Under the pieces are notes generated by a model. The model searched no databases, was not told the DNA's origin, and saw only the letters and a list, made by a program, of their open reading frames with translations. Source: Hominiventricola aquisgranensis (GTDB lineage: Bacteria; Bacillota; Clostridia; Lachnospirales; Lachnospiraceae). Taken from it: a stretch of DNA of 64,000 bases. The position numbers and the translations under genes were made by a program. The stretch spans positions 1 through 64,000 of the forward strand of contig NZ_JBBMFC010000013.1 of assembly GCF_040096225.1 (NCBI RefSeq), read 5' to 3'. Below, one piece after another: positions 1-6,493 of the stretch (position 1 is the first letter of the stretch; each line of letters opens with the position of its first letter).

Positions 1-41
1 TTCTGACATCATTATATCAGAAAAGCGGTTCTAACAATAGC

Positions 42-66
42 AAAACCCCGCAAAAGCGGGGCTTTG
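42..66. terminator. Intrinsic terminator hairpin
   Basis: CCCCGC (46-51), AAAA loop, GCGGGG (56-61), then CTTTG. It probably ends a gene lying before the window; its direction cannot be fixed from here. Confidence 0.6.
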
Positions 67-77
67 TCTACAGTCTG

Positions 78-108
78 AACAGGCTATCCTATGGATAGCC
101 TGTTTTTC
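78..108 (+). terminator. Second tandem terminator hairpin
   Basis: A perfect 12-bp stem (AACAGGCTATCC / GGATAGCCTGTT) with a TAT loop, followed by TTTCTT. It lies 12 bases after the previous hairpin, so readthrough into the feo operon is doubly blocked. Confidence 0.75.
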
Positions 109-165
109 TTATGTTTTTCATGTGTTGAGAAAAAATATCAATAAAATGAGAAAAATTTTCAAAAG

Positions 166-198
166 TTAGTTGACAATAATTAGTCGTGACTATATAAT
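166..198 (+). promoter_or_regulatory. feoA promoter with tandem TTAG-N6-CTAA-like operator
   Basis: TTGACA (170-175) and TATAAT (193-198) with a 17-bp spacer form a strong sigma-A promoter. Two abutting 14-bp elements cover it: TTAG-TTGACA-ATAA (166-179) and TTAG-TCGTGA-CTAT (180-193). The same tandem arrangement stands before the DUF3793 gene (4944-4971), and a single perfect copy stands before feoB (781-794). The spacing resembles DtxR/IdeR-family iron boxes. A repressor bound here would block both -35 and -10. Confidence 0.7.
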
Positions 199-259
199 AT
201 GGAAACGTAAATGATAAGTCGTTTTCAATACACATACTAAAATGAAGAAAAGAGGGAGC

Positions 260-475
260 ATGATGGCATTAGCACTTATGAGTATCGGTGAAAAGCGCAC
301 TGTGCAGAGTCTTCGCGGAAAAGATGAAACACTTCGTCATCTGCAGGATCTGGGATTTGCCCCGGGCGCAGAAGTTGAATGTGTCGGAGACACACCTGGA
401 GGAATGATTCTGATCGTCAAGGGTGTTCGTATCGCATTGGACAGAGGACTTGCGTCCAAGATCATGGTTGCCTGA
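260..475 (+). CDS. feoA: Ferrous iron transport protein FeoA (first copy)
   Basis: Small cytoplasmic SH3-like FeoA-domain protein, about 71 residues, thought to modulate FeoB-driven Fe(II) uptake. The core pattern is visible: LRGKDETLRHLQDLGFAPGAEV followed by a glycine-rich turn and VKGVRIALDRGLASKIMV. The start at 260 follows GAGGGAG at 252-258; an upstream in-frame ATG at 242 has no ribosome binding site. First gene of a feoA-feoA-feoB operon, 29 bases ahead of the second feoA. Two separate feoA genes are common in Clostridia, and the two copies here are clearly diverged. Confidence 0.9.
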   Translation: MMALALMSIGEKRTVQSLRGKDETLRHLQDLGFAPGAEVECVGDTPGGMILIVKGVRIALDRGLASKIMVA

Positions 476-504
476 CGAGAACGGCAGAAGGAAGGAGAAA
501 CAAG

Positions 505-726
505 ATGCAGACATTAAAAGATGTGGCGGTTGGAAAAACTGTTTCCGTTGTCAAACTTCATGGAGAAGGCGCTGTGAAACGTCGGATCATGGATATGGGA
601 ATTACCAAAGGAACTCAGGTGTTTGTCCGTAAAGTAGCACCGCTTGGAGATCCGGTTGAAGTAACTGTCCGCGGATATGAGCTGTCTTTAAGAAAAGCTG
701 ACGCTCAGATGATCGAAGTACAGTAA
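505..726 (+). CDS. feoA: Ferrous iron transport protein FeoA (second copy)
   Basis: A 73-residue FeoA-domain protein with the pattern LKDVAVGKTVSVVKLHGEGAVKRRIMDMGIT near the start and VTVRGYELSLRKADAQMIEV at the end, which is the usual two-part SH3-like fold. The ATG at 505 follows AAGGAGAAAC; longer readings upstream overlap the first feoA in another frame and are not credible. It is more basic than the first copy. It is followed by a hairpin (745-769) and a palindromic box before feoB, so feoB may be expressed partly on its own. Confidence 0.9.
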   Translation: MQTLKDVAVGKTVSVVKLHGEGAVKRRIMDMGITKGTQVFVRKVAPLGDPVEVTVRGYELSLRKADAQMIEVQ

Positions 727-744
727 GGAAAAAACTGCAAATGA

Positions 745-769
745 AGGCTGCGTAAAGCAGCTTATTTTT
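745..769 (+). terminator. Weak attenuator hairpin between feoA and feoB
   Basis: AGGCTGC (745-751), loop GTAAA, GCAGCTT (757-763), then ATTTTTA. The 7-bp stem with a short U-run would be a leaky terminator that could set the FeoA:FeoB ratio. Confidence 0.45.
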
Positions 770-778
770 AAGAATATA

Positions 779-796
779 GGTTAGAATCTGCTAACC
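779..796 (+). promoter_or_regulatory. Perfect GGTTAG-N6-CTAACC box in feoB leader
   Basis: GGTTAG AATCTG CTAACC, 6-bp perfect arms, ending just before the feoB ribosome binding site (GAGGAGGA at 799-806). It matches the TTAG-N6-CTAA elements at 166-193 and 4944-4971. Confidence 0.6.
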
Positions 797-810
797 ATGA
801 GGAGGAAAAA

Positions 811-2949
811 ATGGCTTTAAAGATTGCACTTGCCGGTAATCCAAACTGTGGTAAAACCACTCTGTTCAATGCACTGACCGGCGCAAATCAGTTCGTTGGT
901 AACTGGCCTGGTGTTACGGTTGAGAAAAAAGAAGGAAAATTAAAGGGACATTCTGATGTAGTGATCATGGACCTTCCAGGAATCTACTCCCTGTCTCCAT
1001 ATACTTTGGAGGAGGTTGTAGCCAGAGGATATCTGGTATCTGAGCGTCCGGATGCGATCCTGAACATTATAGACGGAACTAACCTTGAGAGAAACCTGTA
1101 TCTGTCAACACAGCTGCTGGAGCTTGGAATCCCGGTTGTCATGGCGATCAACATGATGGACGTTGTTAAGAAAAACGGTGACCAGATCTTTATTGACAAA
1201 CTCAGCGAAGTACTTGGATGCAAGGTTGTTGAGATCTCTGCACTGAAAGGTACTGGAGTAAAAGAGGCTGCTGAAGCGGCAGTTCAGGCTGCACAGGCTA
1301 ACAAAGCACAGCAGATCGTACATACCTTTGATAAAAAAGTCGAAGAAGCTCTGACTGCAATCGAGGCTAAGATCGGCAGCGAGGTTACAGAAGAGCAGAA
1401 GCGTTTCTTCGCTATCAAACTGTTTGAGCGCGATGACAAGATCAAAGAGCAGATGAAGAGTGCTCCAGATGTTGATAGTATTGTAGATGGCGTAGAGAAA
1501 GCAATGGATGATGACGCAGAGAGTATTATTACCAATGAGCGTTATGTATACATTTCTTCTATTATTGGAAAATGCTGCAAGAAAGCAAAAGCAGGACAGA
1601 TGACCACATCTGATAAGATCGATCGGATCGTTACCAATCGTATCTTTGCTCTTCCGATTTTTGCAGTGATCATGTGGCTGGTATATTATGTGTCTGTAAC
1701 GACGGTTGGTACTTTTGTAACAGATTGGACCAATGATGTGCTGTTTGGAGAGATCGTACCTCCTGCAGTAGAAGGATTCCTGACCAGCGTTGGTTGTGCT
1801 GGATGGCTGCAGAGTCTGATCCTTGATGGTATTGTTGCCGGTGTCGGAGCTGTCCTTGGATTCGTACCGCAGATGCTGGTACTGTTCATCTTCCTGGCTA
1901 TCCTTGAGGACTGTGGCTACATGGCTCGTGTTGCATTTATCATGGACCGTATCTTCCGTAAATTCGGTCTGTCCGGTAAATCCTTCATTCCGATGCTGAT
2001 CGGTACAGGATGCGGCGTTCCTGGTGTTATGGCTTCCAGAACTATCGAGAACGAGCGTGACCGTCGTATGACCATCATGACGACAACATTTATTCCTTGT
2101 GGAGCTAAGCTTCCGATCATCGCTCTGTTCGCAGGTGCTATCTTTGGCGGTGCTCCGTGGGTTGCACCAAGTGCATATTTTGTTGGTATCGCAGCAATTA
2201 TCTGCTCCGGTATCATCCTGAAGAAAACCAAGATGTTTGCTGGTGATCCGGCTCCGTTCGTTATGGAGCTTCCGGCTTATCATATGCCGACAGTTCTCAA
2301 TGTATTGAGAAGTATGTGGGAGCGTGGATGGTCCTTTATTAAGAAAGCTGGTACGGTTATTCTTTTATCCACCATCTTTATCTGGTATACTTCTACTTAT
2401 GGATTTGAGAACGGCACTTACTGTGCAGTAGAAGATTTTGCAGACAGCTTCCTTGGAACAATTGGTAATGCGATCTCCTGGATCTTCATTCCGCAGGGAT
2501 TCGGCAATGCAAAAGCTACTGTAGCAGCAATTACCGGTCTGGTAGCAAAAGAGAACGTAGTAGGTACCTTCGGCGTTCTGTATGGATTAGAGGAAGTTGC
2601 TGAGGATGGTGCAGAGTTCTGGGGCAGTATTGCCAAGGATTATACCGCAGTTGCAGCATATGCATATCTGGTATTTAACTTGCTGTGTGCACCATGCTTC
2701 GCAGCAATCGGAGCTATCAAGAGAGAGATGAACAATGCAAAATGGACCTGGTTTGCAATTGGATATCAGTGTCTGCTTGCTTACTGCGTATCTCTGGTGA
2801 TCAATCAGGTTGGAAGTGCTATCTTCTATGGTGTATATACTCCATGGCTGATCGTTGCAATTGTACTGATCGTACTGTTCATCTGGCTGTTGGTTCGTCC
2901 GTATAAAGAAGCAACAACTCTGAATGTAAAAGTAAAGGCAAGGGCATAA
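811..2949 (+). CDS. feoB: Ferrous iron transporter FeoB (G-protein coupled permease)
   Basis: A 712-residue inner-membrane Fe(II) importer. The N-terminal GTPase domain shows G1 GNPNCGKTT (9-17), G3 DLPG (54-57) and an NMMD version of the NKxD base-specificity motif (114-117). A helical guanine-dissociation-inhibitor-like stretch follows. The membrane part begins near residue 275 and carries two Gate-type segments with conserved Cys (GTGCGVPGVMASR and FIPCGAKLP), and it ends in a basic tail. Length is normal for the family. The ribosome binding site GAGGAGGAAAAA sits directly before ATG. It is followed by a Cys-rich membrane partner and a Fur-like gene. Confidence 0.97.
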   Translation: MALKIALAGNPNCGKTTLFNALTGANQFVGNWPGVTVEKKEGKLKGHSDVVIMDLPGIYSLSPYTLEEVVARGYLVSERPDAILNIIDGTNLERNLYLSTQLLELGIPVVMAINMMDVVKKNGDQIFIDKLSEVLGCKVVEISALKGTGVKEAAEAAVQAAQANKAQQIVHTFDKKVEEALTAIEAKIGSEVTEEQKRFFAIKLFERDDKIKEQMKSAPDVDSIVDGVEKAMDDDAESIITNERYVYISSIIGKCCKKAKAGQMTTSDKIDRIVTNRIFALPIFAVIMWLVYYVSVTTVGTFVTDWTNDVLFGEIVPPAVEGFLTSVGCAGWLQSLILDGIVAGVGAVLGFVPQMLVLFIFLAILEDCGYMARVAFIMDRIFRKFGLSGKSFIPMLIGTGCGVPGVMASRTIENERDRRMTIMTTTFIPCGAKLPIIALFAGAIFGGAPWVAPSAYFVGIAAIICSGIILKKTKMFAGDPAPFVMELPAYHMPTVLNVLRSMWERGWSFIKKAGTVILLSTIFIWYTSTYGFENGTYCAVEDFADSFLGTIGNAISWIFIPQGFGNAKATVAAITGLVAKENVVGTFGVLYGLEEVAEDGAEFWGSIAKDYTAVAAYAYLVFNLLCAPCFAAIGAIKREMNNAKWTWFAIGYQCLLAYCVSLVINQVGSAIFYGVYTPWLIVAIVLIVLFIWLLVRPYKEATTLNVKVKARA

Positions 2950-2952
2950 AAA

Positions 2953-3099
2953 ATGGGAACACTGGTTGTAGGACTTGTTGTACTGGCAATAGTTGTAGCA
3001 GCTGCACGCAGTATCTGGAAAGATAAGAAAAATGGAAAGAGCTGTGGAAGCTGCGGAGGAGGATGCGGAGGATGCTCCAAGTGCAAGACGAAAAACTGA
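2953..3099 (+). CDS. FeoB-associated Cys-rich membrane protein
   Basis: A 48-residue protein that starts 3 bases after the feoB stop. Residues about 4-18 form one transmembrane helix (LVVGLVVLAIVVAAA), followed by a basic stretch and a Gly/Cys tail with five cysteines (CGSC, CGGC, CSKC-type spacing). This matches the FeoB-associated Cys-rich membrane protein family (PF12669) found beside feoB in many Firmicutes; the exact role is unknown, perhaps metal handling at the FeoB mouth. The gene is short enough to be missed by automatic calling. Its 3' end overlaps the following Fur-like gene in a different frame. Confidence 0.85.
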   Translation: MGTLVVGLVVLAIVVAAARSIWKDKKNGKSCGSCGGGCGGCSKCKTKN

Positions 3100-3503
3100 T
3101 TCGGACTACACGTGAAAAGGATATGATCCTGGAGAAATTTCGGAACCGTGGCATGCGGATCACGAAGCAGCGCAGGCTGATTCTTGACATTGTATTTGAA
3201 CAGGACTGCACCAGCTGCAAAGAAATTTATTATCAGGCTTCTAAACGTGATAAGAATATTGGAATTGCAACGGTATACCGGATGGTAAATGCTCTGACAG
3301 AGCTTGGCGTATTTCAGACGAATGTTCCATATCGTCTGACCGGGAGATCTGCGCAGGATCCGATCAATGGCTGCCGTGTGATTCTGAAAAATCATCATGA
3401 AGTAGATTTTGATGCTGAGGAATGGAACCGGATACTGACTTATGCATTGCGCCAGAAGGGCTATCATAATGTACAGGACATAGACCAGGTGATTCTGAAA
3501 TAA
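3072..3503 (+). CDS. Fur-family transcriptional regulator (atypical C-terminus)
   Basis: About 143 residues. The N-terminal winged helix is recognisably Fur: GMRITKQRRLILDIVF, then CTSCKEIYYQA and IGIATVYRMVNALTELGVF. The C-terminal dimerisation half is unusual: the normal HHDH..C..CG metal motif is missing and only NHHEVDF remains, followed by a short tail. ATG 3072 is chosen because GGAGGAGG (3055-3062) is well spaced from it; ATG 3063 directly abuts that site. It overlaps the end of the Cys-rich protein gene, so it is translationally coupled to feo. It probably senses metal or redox state and controls nearby genes, but its sensing mode is not clear from sequence. Confidence 0.8.
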   Translation: MLQVQDEKLIRTTREKDMILEKFRNRGMRITKQRRLILDIVFEQDCTSCKEIYYQASKRDKNIGIATVYRMVNALTELGVFQTNVPYRLTGRSAQDPINGCRVILKNHHEVDFDAEEWNRILTYALRQKGYHNVQDIDQVILK

Positions 3504-3514
3504 ATAATGCGCAA

Positions 3515-3548
3515 AGAGAGACTATGGGTGATCCATAGTCTCTTTTTT
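3515..3548 (+). terminator. Terminator of feo operon
   Basis: AGAGACTATGG (3517-3527), loop GTGAT, CCATAGTCTCT (3533-3543), then a T-run. An 11-bp perfect stem. Confidence 0.9.
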
Positions 3549-3570
3549 ACACAAAGACAGGAAAAAAAGG

Positions 3571-3599
3571 TGGACAATCCGGAGAAACTTCTATATAGT
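3571..3599 (+). promoter_or_regulatory. Promoter upstream of cobalamin riboswitch
   Basis: TGGACA (3571-3576), 17-bp spacer, TATAGT (3594-3599), placed about 30 bases before the first riboswitch stem. Confidence 0.55.
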
Positions 3600-3629
3600 T
3601 GAAATAAAGAAAACGACGGAATTCATGAT

Positions 3630-3795
3630 AGATTCCGGGTACTGCAAGTTCCGAAAGGATTTATAGAGAAACCGGTGTGAATCCGGTGCGGTCCCGCCAC
3701 TGTGACAGGGAGCCGTTATAGATGATCCACTGGACCGGAGAGGTCTGGGAAGGACTGTAATGGTTGTGAACTGGAGTCAGGAGAACTGCTTGCAG
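3630..3795 (+). ncRNA. Cobalamin (B12) riboswitch aptamer
   Basis: The conserved core is clear: AAACCGGTGTGAATCCGGTG, then CGGTCCCGCCACTGTGA, then a distal GGAGTCAGGAGAACTGC block that corresponds to the B12 box. Spacing between the blocks fits the class. A strong hairpin with U-run at 3902-3927 is the likely expression platform. The first gene downstream is a LysR regulator rather than a B12 synthesis or transport gene, which is unusual. Confidence 0.88.
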
Positions 3796-3901
3796 GGAAT
3801 AAGTGCTTCTTACGGCAGATAAGAACTCTTACATAGACATATCAATAAACGAGAGCAGCCATCCTGCATCTCGTCTTTGTCCGTGTATAGAAAAGAGATC
3901 A

Positions 3902-3927
3902 GACCTGCGCGTATGCGCAGGTTTTTA
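3902..3927 (+). terminator. Terminator in the riboswitch expression platform
   Basis: GACCTGCGC, loop GTAT, GCGCAGGT, then TTTTATT. It lies between the aptamer and the LysR start codon, so ligand binding probably favours termination. Confidence 0.8.
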
Positions 3928-3956
3928 TTGTATAACGTGGAGAACGGGGGAAAAAT

Positions 3957-4868
3957 ATGGATATTAAGCAGCTTCAGTATCTGGTTGTCAGCATTGACAA
4001 TGGAAGTTTCAAGAAGGCGTCAGAGCTCTTATATACAACGCAGCCGCATATCAGCAAAACGATCAAATCTCTGGAGGTAGAGCTTGGCATGCAGCTTCTC
4101 AAGCGAAACGCAAGAGGTGTGGAAGCTACAGAAGAGGGACGCAAGGTATACGAATATGCCTGCAGGATCCTGGTAGATTCCGGCAAGATCCAGCATGTGC
4201 GGGAAGAAAAGGATATCCGGATGCTGAAGATTGCAGTGACACCGGATGATGAGCTGAATCATCTGTTTCGGACATTTTATGCACAGGAAGTAAAAGAAGG
4301 ACTTCATGTGGAATATATGGAGCGTAATGCAGAAGAACTCCTGCGCATGGTCCATCACCATCGAGTGGACATCGGATTCCTTCTGGTGGATCAGAATCAG
4401 AAGACGGCACTTCTGCAGATGCTGGCGCACAAGCGGCTGGAATTTACGGAGATCGGGAAACGTTCGCCTGTATTACTGGCAGGACCGGAGAGCCCGTTAT
4501 ATGGGGCAGAGTCGGTGAGCAACAAAGAACTGCGGGAGATCAAACTGATTCAGATGGATGCAGACCAGGATATGTTTTCGATTCAACTGGTGCATGGGAA
4601 GGAAGACTATCAGTATCACAGAACTCATGGAAAGACATTGATGACTAATAGCAGGGATGTGCTGCTTGAGTTAGTCAGCAAAACTGATCTGTGCAGCATT
4701 TCTGTCTGTGGAGACAGCCGGCAGGAGACGGACAGACGAATCCGGCAGATTCCTATCAAAGGAGAGAAGGATCGGATCGTACTTGGATATGTGAAGCGAA
4801 AAAGGGATGAATTAACAGCAGAAGCAGAGAAATTTCTTGCATATATCTGTGAAAATCTGGGAAACTAA
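3957..4868 (+). CDS. LysR-family transcriptional regulator under cobalamin riboswitch
   Basis: A 303-residue LysR-type activator/repressor. The N-terminal winged helix-turn-helix (about 1-60) has the usual DNGSFKKASELLYTTQPHISKTIKSLE pattern in the recognition region; the C-terminal part is a periplasmic-binding-like effector domain. GGGGGA lies 6 bases before ATG. The gene is the only one between the B12 riboswitch and a terminator at 4874-4921, so its level should drop when cobalamin is plentiful. Targets cannot be read from sequence; the adjacent DUF3793-flavodoxin-DUF2325 operon is the first candidate. It is not a divergent pair, which is a departure from the classic LysR layout. Confidence 0.9.
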   Translation: MDIKQLQYLVVSIDNGSFKKASELLYTTQPHISKTIKSLEVELGMQLLKRNARGVEATEEGRKVYEYACRILVDSGKIQHVREEKDIRMLKIAVTPDDELNHLFRTFYAQEVKEGLHVEYMERNAEELLRMVHHHRVDIGFLLVDQNQKTALLQMLAHKRLEFTEIGKRSPVLLAGPESPLYGAESVSNKELREIKLIQMDADQDMFSIQLVHGKEDYQYHRTHGKTLMTNSRDVLLELVSKTDLCSISVCGDSRQETDRRIRQIPIKGEKDRIVLGYVKRKRDELTAEAEKFLAYICENLGN

Positions 4869-4873
4869 ATCAT

Positions 4874-4921
4874 GGCAGCTATGTAGTTGATAAAATCTAT
4901 CAGCTGCATGGTTGCTTTTTT
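4874..4921 (+). terminator. Terminator after LysR gene
   Basis: An 18-bp imperfect stem with several G-U pairs (GCAGCTATGTAGTTGATA against TATCAGCTGCATGGTTGC), followed by TTTTTT. Confidence 0.75.
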
Positions 4922-4931
4922 TAATGGAATC

Positions 4932-4971
4932 TGATACTATAAGTTAGCGGCAACTAATTAGAATAAACTAA
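4932..4971 (+). promoter_or_regulatory. Promoter and tandem TTAG-N6-CTAA operator before DUF3793 gene
   Basis: An extended -10 (TGATACTAT, 4932-4940) is followed by two perfect abutting 14-bp elements: TTAG-CGGCAA-CTAA (4944-4957) and TTAG-AATAAA-CTAA (4958-4971). The period equals that in the feoA promoter. Placed at the transcription start, they would act as a repressor site. Confidence 0.65.
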
Positions 4972-4992
4972 CCAAAGGGATCGGAGGAAGAG

Positions 4993-5556
4993 ATGATAGA
5001 GACAATGATTGGAAACAGTATTGCGAATCAGTGTTCGCCGGTTCTTATGGATGTGAAGCCATCCAATCTTCTGATTCTTACAAGAGAGGAAGAAGAGCGG
5101 TTTCTGGAGATGGAAGACATTCCTGGAATATGGGGGATCTGTCTCCATCGGGGAGAACAGAAAAGTATCTGGCTTCTGTACCGGAAGGACAGACTGGAAG
5201 CATTGCTTCTCTGGCCGGGGACAGCAGAATTTCTGAAATCCTATGGGTATCAGACAGAAGAGAGTACACTTGACCAGATGCTTGCAAGGCTGGCGGAACG
5301 GTTTACGGAATACAAAGAAGGAAGAGCTGAATTTCCTCATGAGATGGGTGCATTTCTTGGATATCCGTTAAGTGATGTGAAAGGATTCATTGAGCATGAA
5401 GGAAAAGATTTCCTCTGCTCTGGCTACTGGAAGGTATACAGTGATGAGACAGGAGCCAAAAAGACATTTCAGCTCTATCAGGCAGTTCGGAACATGGTAC
5501 TGCAGATGCTGAGCGCAGGCAGCAGTCTGTGTGAGATCAGTTGCCAGGCATATTAA
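4993..5556 (+). CDS. DUF3793 family protein
   Basis: A 187-residue soluble protein of unknown function. The C-terminal half carries the family's most recognisable pattern: FPHEMGAFLGYPLSDVKGFIEHEG, then a Cys and GYWKVY. The N-terminal half has the CSPVLMDVKPSNLL stretch. There is no signal peptide or membrane segment. GGAGGA at 4983-4988 serves ATG 4993. It heads an operon with a flavodoxin 19 bases downstream and a DUF2325 protein, a common neighbourhood in Clostridia. The shared iron-box-like operator suggests a role when iron is scarce or in metal/heme handling. That role is inference. Confidence 0.8.
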   Translation: MIETMIGNSIANQCSPVLMDVKPSNLLILTREEEERFLEMEDIPGIWGICLHRGEQKSIWLLYRKDRLEALLLWPGTAEFLKSYGYQTEESTLDQMLARLAERFTEYKEGRAEFPHEMGAFLGYPLSDVKGFIEHEGKDFLCSGYWKVYSDETGAKKTFQLYQAVRNMVLQMLSAGSSLCEISCQAY

Positions 5557-5575
5557 AGACAGGAGGATTCTTAAA

Positions 5576-6007
5576 ATGGGACAGATCGTAATTGTTTATT
5601 ACAGCGAGACAGGTAATACTGAGGCAATGGCAAACATGGTAGCAAAAGGAGTAGAGGCAGCAGGTGCCACTGCAAAGGTTGTTCCGGTTGACGGTTTCAA
5701 CGCAGAGGAGCTCAAAGGTGAGAGCGCATTTGCACTTGGTTGTCCGGCAATGGGTGACGAAGTGCTGGAAGAGGGCACCATGGAACCATTTGTTGCTGAA
5801 GTAGAGAAATTCGCATCCGGCAAGAAGATTGCATTGTTTGGTTCCTACGGATGGGGAGACGGTGAGTGGATGCGGAACTGGGTTGACCAGATGAAAAATG
5901 CAGGCGCTGATGTGATCGGAGGCGAGGATGCCATCTGTGCAGATGCACCGGATGATGAAACAGAAGCAAAATTAGTGGAACTTGGAAAACAATTAGCCGC
6001 GTGCTAG
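5576..6007 (+). CDS. Flavodoxin
   Basis: A 143-residue short-chain flavodoxin that carries electrons with FMN and typically substitutes for ferredoxin under iron limitation. The FMN phosphate loop is YYSETGNTEAMA near residues 7-18; the two flavin-flanking loops are at CPAMGDE (about 57-63) and FGSYGWGDGEWM (about 88-99). ATG 5576 follows AGGAGGATTC; a longer in-frame reading from 5531 runs back into the DUF3793 gene. Co-transcription with DUF3793 behind an iron-box-like operator fits iron-stress induction. Flavodoxins can also reduce cob(II)alamin, which is worth noting beside a B12 riboswitch, though no sequence evidence links the two. Confidence 0.95.
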   Translation: MGQIVIVYYSETGNTEAMANMVAKGVEAAGATAKVVPVDGFNAEELKGESAFALGCPAMGDEVLEEGTMEPFVAEVEKFASGKKIALFGSYGWGDGEWMRNWVDQMKNAGADVIGGEDAICADAPDDETEAKLVELGKQLAAC

Positions 6008-6028
6008 TAGAATAGGAGGAACCGTTTC

Positions 6029-6310
6029 ATGAGTGTTGTTATCGTGGGTGGACATGACCGTATGGTATGTCAGTATATGAAAATCTGTAAAAACTATAAA
6101 TGTAAGGCAAAAGTATTCACGCAGATGTCAGCCAGCATGGATAAACAGATGGGATCACCGGATCTGTTCATCCTCTTTACCAACACTGTATCTCACAAAA
6201 TGGTGAAAACGGCAGTGGATGAGGCGAAGAAGAATAATGTGCAGGTGGTACGCTGTCACACAAGCAGCGGATCTGCACTGGAAAATATTCTGAAAGAGTA
6301 TGTTGCTTAA
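6029..6310 (+). CDS. DUF2325 family protein
   Basis: A 93-residue protein with the DUF2325 signature: SVVIVGGHDRM at the N-terminus, a middle LFTNTVSHKM and a CHTSSGSALENIL end. It looks like a single small Rossmann-like domain. Ribosome binding site AGGAGGAACC. Last gene of the DUF3793-flavodoxin operon. The biochemical role is unknown; members often sit near metal- or redox-related genes. Three cysteines (14, 20, 24-type spacing near the N-terminus and one before HTSSG) could bind a metal, but this is inference. Confidence 0.8.
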   Translation: MSVVIVGGHDRMVCQYMKICKNYKCKAKVFTQMSASMDKQMGSPDLFILFTNTVSHKMVKTAVDEAKKNNVQVVRCHTSSGSALENILKEYVA

Positions 6311-6336
6311 GGCCACAAAGAATCCTTTATTATAAG

Positions 6337-6382
6337 AAATCTCCCGTCTGGAATGAAAGATTTCCAGATGGGGGATTTTTTT
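6337..6382 (+). terminator. Terminator after DUF2325 gene
   Basis: A long stem with arms AAATCTCCCGTCTGGAA and TTTCCAGATGGGGGATTT, loop TGAAAGA, and a T7 run. Confidence 0.9.
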
Positions 6383-6493
6383 ATGAAAAAAGTGTAAAAA
6401 AACCGTGATTTTCCTTGTCAAATGGGCTTTCAGTGCTTAAAATAAAAATGTTGTCAAAAAATCAGGACAGAATCAGAACAGGAGTATCAAAAC

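Noticed and set aside
1105..2283. Long minus-strand open frame inside feoB
   Set aside because: It lies wholly opposite a clear feoB, with Cys/His/Asn-rich composition typical of antisense frames and no ribosome binding site.
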